Shown in pieces: positions 9,833 through 20,000 of a stretch of DNA of 27,753 nt. Each line of letters starts with the position of its first letter. Position 1 is the first letter of the stretch. The translations under genes were made by a program, and so were the position numbers. The stretch covers positions 1-27,753 of the forward strand of contig UZAN01046945.1 in assembly GCA_900618425.1 (NCBI GenBank), given 5' to 3'. This DNA comes from Echinostoma caproni. Taxonomy: Eukaryota; Platyhelminthes; Trematoda; Plagiorchiida; Echinostomatidae. The notes beneath the pieces were generated by a model, which had not been told where the DNA came from, did not search any database, and worked only from the letters and a program-made list of their open reading frames with translations.

Positions 9833-12800
9833 CTGCAAGGGAATAGGGACAAAGAACTGGATCAATTGGTTGGCTAGACTTGGCACTCCTAGTTGATTTG
9901 ATAGAAGAAAAACAAAGTCCAGGTTCGGTAGATCATAATTCAGTTTTCATCTCTAAGCTCTAATAGACAATGTCAACATGAAAAAACATTCTTTTATCGG
10001 AATGCAAAATAGGAAACAAGGTTGCTTCGGTGCGTCACACTAACCCAAATATAGCGGATCATAAGGGTGGTCTAAACATTTTTTTTAACCAAATAGAAAA
10101 CATGGTGTACATTTTTTAAACACACGGAATGCAGTATCCACAGAATTATGGACTAATCATTATTTACATCATAAAAATGTTACTAAAGCCACTTTGGCCG
10201 GGATGTGTTGAACAACGAATAAGTGTTTTCAATAGATAATATCACTGTTGCGAATTCATCATTATCATGGAGTTTCACCGACAAGTATTTCGCTGCTATG
10301 AGATCGAATGATGAAGTGTCAAAGAAACTTGCTTTTATCCGTTCACTCCATGAAGATAGAAAAAGCCTCAAAACCAAACCATATCTTACACCAACGACCC
10401 TTGGCAATGTGTGGTTAAATTATTCTGTATATTCCACAGGCTTTGACCAACCTGAATCTTTCATCGCAACTGTCTAAAAAAATGTTTATGGGTGGAAGGA
10501 AAGATGAGACAACATGTGCTGTATGGATGAATAACTAGGAGAAAGTTGCAGAGGTGATTTTCGAACTGAAAGCTGTGGGTTTGAAGCCACAAGCGTTTTT
10601 AAATTCTTTATCCCCTCCACGGTTACCCGTTTCTTGCTGAACCCCTTAGTTCTCTCCTATGAACCAACCCGGCCTGAGGAAAACGCCCTTGGAATTACTT
10701 CACAGTTGAAGCGGTCGATTTTCGGTTTAGCGTTTAGAATTGTTTGCGTGTTCCCCGAAAACTCAGACCAGATAAGGTTAGTGAGACTGAATGCACTTTC
10801 TAACAACCATGACAACTTTGTCTTATTTTTCACGATCAACCAAAGGTTGAAACAGAACAGTCGATTTTCTATCGCCCGATGCACAAACGATTCAGAGGGG
10901 GCGAGAGGTGAATGAGTTTGTGAGTTGCGATCATGCTTTGTGATTTGACCCAGTTTTTACAGTTTAAAGTGCAAATGGACCAGTGGTGTTTCCTATTTGT
11001 TGAATCATCCGGTAGAAACAGATGCAATCAGATGACCTCGTGTTTGCAAACTGTTCTTAGTTGACCTTCATTGAGATTCAGTGTCATCGGCGGTCTGATC
11101 GTGGTTGGCCACCTGTGGCAAGCGGAAAGTGACAATGAAACACAATTTGATTAGATGATGAATTCATCGCACAAATGAGATGTGGGCTAAAAAGATAGTG
11201 CTGAGATGAGCAAGCTCCAACGTCCGCAACAATCTTGCAAAGACGGGTTGTGCTATATCGTGTATATTCAAAATGAGAAATGGTCTGATGAGCTGCCCGG
11301 TGTCCAAGTGTGTTCCACCCGTGAGGTCTCCGGTTCGATCCGCAGCAGATTGATGGGTTCGCACTGCTGTTGAAACCCAAACAAGTCGAAACACCTATCT
11401 AGCGCTTCCTAGCTTTTCAGTTCACGCCTCATTTACACGACGAATTCATCATCTAGTCAAATCAAATCCTCTATTCCTCTCATATAAAAATAATTTTATA
11501 TCTGTAGAGGAATCGATTAGTAACCTCATAATGGTCAAACCAGATACATGTGTTTCGCGATTAGAAACGTACACTAACGTGCATGTTAAACAACTGTGGT
11601 CTGACATTCAATACAGATCCTGTTTGACTCATCGAAAGGCGCGTCTCGGTAGGGCGATATATCTGTTACTAGCATGGATATAAAGAGGGTAATATTGTGT
11701 GGCCAGTTTTAGCGTCCTCAAAGACAAACTTTATCTCCCTTCTAGCAGCGATTCACATAGTTCTGTTTATATATTTTAGTAATTCGGATTATTCCCGGTT
11801 CCGTGAATGAATACTAGCTTAATTCTTCCATCAGATGAAATAGCTTTAAATAAAAGAACCTTGTAATGGTGGATATGCTTGTTACATTAGTTTTTCTCTA
11901 CCCCTTCAATTGTAAAACCCATATTCTTCCATCTATCATTAGTAGGCAAACCTTGCTTTAATGTGCGATATTGAGCTTGATGTGCAACATCAGAAACAAG
12001 TTTTTTTTGCTAGGCTCATCAACCGCGAACTCCTGAAGATGCTTTTCTTCTGTTTGAGGTGGACAAAAAATAGCTANCCACAGTCCAAGTTTGCTAGAGT
12101 GACCCCGTCATTCTTATTTTCAGACATTTAGGAAGAGTACTGGAAACTCGAAGCCTTTCAAGGCAAAAAACAATTCAGATTGACTGGTAATCGGTGATGC
12201 ACTCTTCTCTTTCTTTCTCCCTTATTGAGTTGCAGTGTTCGGTCACTGGTCTATGGCTGTTTTGAGTTACCAAAAACAACAAAATTCCGTAGTGTCACAG
12301 CGTAAAAGGAGAGATTAGATCGAAAGGTCAGTGCACAAATCCACAGAGATTCTTATGTTGGTTTTTCGTCAATTTACGTGGGGACCACTTCAAACGATAC
12401 AAATGAGCTGTGACGGTGAGTGAGACGAGATGTTCAGCCAACAAAACTTAGCAGTTAGAAAAAGTTCACACTGATTCATCGGTGCTACCTGCAGTCTTCT
12501 GATCCGGTCTTCTACCAACTCAAAACAAATTCTGGTCAGTGATCCAAAGGGCCAGGAAACAGTGTCCTCCAGAGTGTCTGTAAATTAATAATGGCTTTGT
12601 CCTGAGGCCGAAAATTCTGGTTCATTGAATAGACTATCACTCGAAGCTTTTCCCTTACAAACTCATATTATTGTCTTATTTCTGAGCCAAGAGAAAAATA
12701 CAAAGCTTTGCCCCACAGTTAGTCTCTAACTCCGCTTGATTCACTTCACTTCACTACTGTTTCCCCTTCCAAATGGCAAGCGGATTAACAATTCAATTTC

Positions 12801-15800
12801 CAGATCACCACTAGGAAGGTTCTTCAAGCAGACATTGTTTCTAAAATAGGTGCCACTGAATTGACTTTCATCTTTTGTTGTAGGCATACCAAAAGTTTTC
12901 AAATTATAGAAAGAGATGCCCCGCTAAGTCCTAATAACCACAACTGAATTTTACCAAGCCATATTGTACAATAAATCGTGGAATCTCCAGTCACGACTGT
13001 TTGAAACAAAGCGCATTTCTGAATGACCATTAGTACAGACCTTGTTCTTTGATCGGAGCCAACCTAAAGTTATTCGTCTTCATGATGCCATTTCTCCATC
13101 AATTACAATTCGCAGTCTTTCCGAGGGTTTTTATTAATCTACTTCTCTTTTATAGTTTGGTATCAAAGTTTCCGCTTCCATCAGACTGAATTTGTTGTCT
13201 CTTCCTCCCGATTTTCATATGCCTTTTCTGCACAAGCCGTTTGTCACACATACCTAGTTGCCATGGCTAAATACCACACCACTGATAATCAGTTCTCTAT
13301 TTTCTTAAGAAAGATTATGAAGCCATCCATCCTTTTCCATTTTTCATCTCAACTATAACTTCAACCATTTCTACGGCAGAAGCAACAAAATCGTTCTAAA
13401 ATGAATGTTCTAGTCTGCCCTATACGGCGTTTCTGGAGCGCAGTTTACTGTGTTATATATCGGCGTGAAAAAAATCCCACACAGAAACATATGGCAAGCA
13501 TTATAAATAGAACTTTTTCCAGATATTTCATTTCTGAATCTGTTGCAACTCAATCTAAAGGTATACAGTAAAAACCCGCAGAATTATGCAGTAACGGTGT
13601 AAGAACACAAAATCCCCTAGTGAAAAGTCACGGTATTTCAGCAGCTGAGGGTGGTAAACACATGAGCAGATAGTGTTCTAACATAATCTTTAAAAGATGC
13701 AAATTTACTTCGGGAGAAACTTTTTTAACGCAGATTGTGTTTGGCTTTGTTAAAATGTTTATTCAGACTTACACGATCGTGATCGGAGGTCCACCGAATT
13801 CGTCTCCGATGAGGACAGATTGTCCTTCTGCTTGAAGCACCTCAATTGGGAGTCGGAATACGTTGGACAGTGCGCGAACCTAAGATCGGGAATGAAAGGG
13901 AGTCGATCACAATCATCTTGAAAACACGTCAATCGCTTATTTCTTTCACATCATAGTGAGATTGAATCTTGAAAGAAAGTAAGCTTATTATTAGTGATAA
14001 ATGCAAAATGCGGTCCTTTTAAGACCAAATGAATAAGTATTTAAAAACTATGGGGAAAGAGAGGAACCCAATTGCGCAGACCAAACGGATGAAAAACCGG
14101 TGACAGTTTCTCAAGGGACTGCTTTCTTCGGGAGAAAATATTGCAGCAACAACGAGGTAAAGCTTCTGCTATATATAGCATTTGAGATTTCTGTCGACGA
14201 TGGGTAAACCAAACTTTCATATTTGCTGCGGGAAGGGCTCAAACAGTGGTAGACAAGGCCGCTTAGTGTAGCAGTCTACGCGACGTTTTAGAGGATGATA
14301 CAACAGCACGTCAGAAATGTTGACATCGGAAATAGAGCAAACGCCATACGTGACAAAAACTGGTCTATCCGGGAAGTAGACAATTACATGTTTAAGTGCA
14401 CGGCACGAAAAACGACGTTGAAAGTAAAAAGAGCCATTAGGTAGAGTAAGTGTTTCGCACCTTCCAGGTGCAGGTCCACAAAACTCTTCAACTGGTTCGT
14501 TGGAGACACTGAGGGATACGACAGTGAACCGACAACAGCGGGGTTCTTGTTATCATTTCTTATCTGGTCAGAATGCTTGAAAAGGTATATATACATGATT
14601 AGACGGTATTTATGTTGAAAACAGAGGTTCACTTTTTTCCCTTCCTCGATTAAAGTTCGATCCTTGTCCCACTAACGTTGTATTCATTACGAGTTTAGTA
14701 GCGATTAGTCAAGTCCGCTTCACTGTATTTGCTGTGCGATAACGAATGTAAAAAAGCTGCTTGCGCATAAAGCCGGTTTAACCAAGGTCCGCATAAAATG
14801 TGCTAATCACGTCAAAGCATGGAAGCAGTAAAACAAACGAGCCGTGAAATAATACCTATTACACACCGGCGGTGGTGATCCGGTGGTAACGTCACCAAAT
14901 TATCACCCCGGGGATGTGTTCAAATCCCACCACCACTGCCTGACTTTCCCCGTTGTGTTGAATGGCAGTCCTTTGATTGGCCGCTTCCCCCTTCCTGAAA
15001 ATTGTATCTTTGTATATTCAATAAAAGGAAGTAAAAATGAAAAAGAAAAAAAGGTCAATGGGCTACTGGCCGAAGTATGTTCGTTAAAGCACCGAAAATT
15101 TTTTCCACAGACTATCTCATTTGCATTAGACAATCAAACCGGGGTAGTATAGTTGAGAACATAATATCAAAATTCAATCACTTTTACGTAATGGAACAGG
15201 TATATGCAATGCTGATTTTAGAGCCCTACATCATTTCTACTGAACCCTATGCAATAAGGGGAATAAAGTTTCCAGAATTAGATAATCCACACTTTTCAAC
15301 AGACCGTAGTTCCCTATGATCGGGAAAATATGATACAGTGTGCTGCATTTCTCCGAACGGTGTGCCCGAGAAGTTCATTTAAATATTGCGATATCTTTAT
15401 ACTGCAGCAGTTCGGCCAGTTCTGCTACACGATGCAGAAACTTGGCCACAACAAAAACAGGACAAAGATAAACTACCGGCGTTCGAGCACCACTGTCTAC
15501 GTCACATTCTACGAGTCTGGTGAGCAAACCGGATGAGCAATGCTGAGGTTAGCAGTTTTAGGTAATTGCGGGTGCCCACTGGATTACGGCGGCTGGGGCA
15601 TGTGATACATATGTCACCAAATAGACTGCCACGGCGAGCGATGTTTGTCGAGGTAGATGTTGGGTGAAAAAAAGACCCAGAATGAGGGGAAGAAAACCTT
15701 AATCAGGAAACTCGGTTATATACGTCGCGTTAGGTTCCCTGGGTGGGGACCTCGGGATCATTGTAAGTTATATGACTGTCATAAACAGTGGTGCTCATGC

Positions 15801-17028
15801 ATCGTCTTAATTTTTTGGCAACCTTAATCTACTGAAATTCTCTACTTCCTCTTAGACTTTACTTTCAATTTTCTATTCTTTGTTCTACTCCTTCACCCAA
15901 ACAAGCAGCCGAAAGACAGCAACTGCAGTGCGAAGGGGCGTGGTAAATGGTTGTACAAGCTGAACTGAAGGGGAACAACATAATACATACCAGGAGATAC
16001 TATCCGATTATGGAATTCAGTACCTTGGACTCGAAATGAAGAAATAGGGTAAACCGGGATAGGATGGGATAAGCTAGATGCCGAGTCGGGTGGTAGCGAA
16101 GTCCTCCACCGCCTCTACCACCAGAGTTGTTATCGAACATTGGGGATGAGCACATGTCAGTGACAGTGAGTTGACCACCTGAGTATGACCAAAATGATAA
16201 CTACCAACACCTTTACCATCCAAAAATAACACATGCGAGGAGACTTGAATAATACGGGATGTAGGTGATGGTTTGTATATCACACTCCGCACCGTGTCCC
16301 GATGAAGTATAGCGCTGTCACTCACGAAATAACTTGAAATTTCATCTCTAAGAAAATTTGAAACACAAGCAGAGAGATGGCAAGAACAGAGCGTATCTAG
16401 TGAAGTTTAGAGCTATCCATATGCGCACCGTTATTGATCAAAGAAAAATAAAACACGAACGTACTTCTATCTGGCCACCCCAGGCCGCCGTTTTCTCTAT
16501 CGCATCACAGTAGGCCTCAAATGCTTCTGAAATACAAGTCATTTCATTGAATATGAAATCAAGAGGGTGGAGCATTTAAAAAACAGTTGGTAGTTACGGC
16601 ATTCTGTCAAAAGAGGACAATAATGATGTTAAAGAACGGATAATCAAGTGAGTTCTCGTTTTTATGGCCAAAATGTATGATGCACACTATCGTACAGTGC
16701 AACAGAAGATGGATTCAAACTGTCACAGGTGACTGGAATCTATGCGATGGTGTTAGATTGTGCTCGGACAATGTGATTTCTCTGGCACGTGACTTTTATT
16801 TGGAAAATAAATATTCTGAACAATCAGTATAATTATTCATGTAAAGAATGAGTTGTCTGTAGTGGTGCAACTTTTCTAGCAGTCACCTTGATCTTCTAGC
16901 ATAAAAACACTAAACGCTGGTGGTGATCAGCTGGAAGTGGTTGAGAGCTTTGAGTACCTCGGGAGCTGGAGCTGGCATCGGGTGAGCAATGAAGATGTTC
17001 GTCGCCATGTGTTGCGCGAGGATACCAG

Positions 17029-17070
<42 letters not shown>

Positions 17071-20000
17071 NNNNNNNNNNNNNNNNNNNNNNNNNNNNNN
17101 NNNNNNNNNNNNNNNNNNNNNNNNNNNNNNNNNNNNNNNNNNNNNNNNNNNNNNNNNNNNNNNNNNNNNNNNNNNNNNNNNNNNNNNNNNNNNNNNNNNN
17201 NNNNNNNNNNNNNNNNNNNNNNNNNNNNNNNNNNNNNNNNNNNNNNNNNNNNNNNNNNNNNNNNNNNNNNNNNNNNNNNNNNNNNNNNNNNNNNNNNNNN
17301 NNNNNNNNNNNNNNNNNNNNNNNNNNNNNNNNNNNNNNNNNNNNNNNNNNNNNNNNNNNNNNNNNNNNNNNNNNNNNNNNNNNNNNNNNNNNNNNNNNNN
17401 NNNNNNNNNNNNNNNNNNNNNNNNNNNNNNNNNNNNNNNNNNNNNNNNNNNNNNNNNNNNNNNNNNNNNNNNNNNNNNNNNNNNNNNNNNNNNNNNNNNN
17501 NNNNNNNNNNNNNNNNNNNNNNNNNNNNNNNNNNNNNNNNNNNNNNNNNNNNNNNNNNNNNNNNNNNNNNNNNNNNNNNNNNNNNNNNNNNNNNNNNNNN
17601 NNNNNNNNNNNNNNNNNNNNNNNNNNNNNNNNNNNNNNNNNNNNNNNNNNNNNNNNNNNNNNNNNNNNNNNNNNNNNNNNNNNNNNNNNNNNNNNNNNNN
17701 AAACCATGTATTCTCAAGTATCGCGATTTCCCTTCTTATATGCTAACTACTAATGAGTAGGTTAACACAGTTTGCGAGAAACCTATACTAGCTCGGTTTG
17801 GAGGGACCGTATTTTGCCAGCCAACAAAACATGAACTTTTATCTTTGGTATAAAGATTATTGTATCGTGATCTGGTTGATAAAAATTTCCGTAATCAGAC
17901 GCATGTGAAATGCATACATAATAAACAAGGCTACTGAAAATTGCAGTTCCCATGGTGAGTTAGTTCCGTTAGTAGCCTGATGGACTGACTCGATGAAACC
18001 GAAACCTGTATTACAGTTTTAGTTTCAGTTTAAACAACCATTAGGCATGCATTTTGATGCGACGCTTTTGGTTGCCCATTTGGGTGAACCATAGGAGGAA
18101 AACAAGATGGCTGAAAGTAGAATCGAAGAGACTGGATGAGGCATCAAAAACTTTTTAAAACGATTTCCCCCTCTATAAACAAATGCTCGCGATAAATTAC
18201 TTCGACTTTGCTCGGTTGATCGTCTAAGATTTTAAACAGTGATCTCTGTGTATTTCACACAAGTCTGGGTCCAGATTGTGTACCAAACAATTAATGGTAC
18301 AACATTCTTTATAAAAAAGAAAGTTCCATAATTTATTTGTGAACGAAATACTGCCAAGTTGCCAAGATAGGTGAATTTTCTTGGGGAATTGACAACCGGA
18401 GCCTTTGACTAGCCAAAGCCTAACCTGTAAGGCAACGGGGCGGTGTGCAAAAACCACAATTGGAGGCCGGTGTCCATTCCATCGGATCATACTTCCTTTC
18501 GACGGGGTCAAATTTCCCAGGTACCCAATACATTTCCTTGCCCAATCGAGCCGATGACTACTGCCACAACCAGGAAGATGTGTGTGTGTGTGATTCGTAC
18601 GTCTCTTCTTGGCTGGTTTGGAATTAGGGCTTTTAGCCAACTCCTCCAGATGAACTGCCAGTTGTTCCTCGACCCGGATATTCTTCATCTCACTTTGATG
18701 AGAAAACACCTCATCTAGGAGGAAGGTTGTGAGTAGGGCTTGCTCAGCAGAAGCTATTTGAGACGCTCGGTTGTACGGGAGCATTTCCTGAGATGCAATA
18801 GAATGGGGACAAGCCATAGCCCTAGATAACCCGAAGATTCCACAGAATTCGTGGAATGCATGAGCAGTTACGAGGGTCCACAATTTGCTCATTCTTATTG
18901 GTCACCCCATTTCTGGAACGTTCTAATGTCGGTTATCGTACATATTTTCTACATATTTTCCCATCAAGCTTTAGCCAAAACCCGCAATGCTTTATCAACA
19001 ACCCGTTGTCCTTTAGCCTTGACGCAAAAACTTTATTTGTGCCACTGTATGGGAGTCAGATCAAAATGCATCCGGATATTCTGAGGTCAACAAATGTTGA
19101 ACTATTTTGTTTTCTTTGAACGTTGACTTTGCAAAGTTTGGGGAGGAAATGCGCTGTGGCGATTGCATGCTGCATCACATTTTGATTGGAGAAGGTTTCA
19201 AAGATGTGCCCATATCGTCAAACCATTTAGCACCATTTGGCTTCATTGCTATCACTGAATGTTCCGATACCTTTTGGTTTGACTCACCTACAACAGCATA
19301 ACAAAATTTTGTTGTCGAGACCAAAGGATTTATGAGTCGTTGCTAAAGGATGCAGGTTTCAGCTAAAGGATTGTGGGTTAAGGCTTAAGAATTGTGGTTC
19401 GTGGCTAAAGCATAAAGGGTTTTGGTTAAAGATTGATGGGAAAAGGTGTAGAACTCCTAAGTTTAATTCATATAGGAATAATAAGTTCGTCTTCCCTGAA
19501 GTGTACCGCAGTTGTACGGCACCGAATACAACCTTCGCGCTATCTTTGTCGACTTCTGATTCTGGGAGGTCGGCGATTGGAAATTTGAAACTGGACGTTT
19601 AAAAGTTTGATTTCGCAAAAGCCATACTCAGTCCTGAATGTTGAAACGACGTACTGGCCTGAAAGGGTTCAGTCTAGGCCCTCAATAATCTAGTGGGTAC
19701 ATTTCATTGAGGTCGAAGTTTTCTCGGATTTCAGTTTCTCCTGAACCAAATGCTTGCATCGATAGACAGAATTGAAAAGATGCTTAGCAACGGTACTCGG
19801 ATATGGAGAAGAATCCCTCGTATTTCGCCTGTTTACCAGAAATGGGATTTTTCAATGCGATTTCCGGATATGATGTTGCCAATAGCAACGACCCTCCGGT
19901 ATTCCCTTCGTTGTCGCATCTCTTCACAGCCGAATTTCCTTTGTCGAAAACTCATAGTTCAATGAATGAGAGTGAAGGTGATAAAAATGAATCACAGTTA

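Noticed and set aside
10634..10915. 93-codon plus frame and 75-codon minus frame
   Set aside because: Both strands are open over the same bases and neither has a known motif; no splice or start context supports a gene.
14868..14940. Functional tRNA gene
   Set aside because: Acceptor stem and length fit, but the T stem pairs at 3 of 5 positions, no clean anticodon arm is seen, and an A-rich retroposon tail follows.
16896..17753. Open frames of 254-273 codons crossing the N run
   Set aside because: Most of their length is N and AT microsatellite; they exist only because unknown bases contain no stop. Only the RTE block at 16901-17030 is real.
17970..18005. ctgatgg followed by gaaaccgaaac, a possible second hammerhead
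   Set aside because: The core would be CUGAUGG, the helix II segment does not pair convincingly, and no Pol III boxes precede it.
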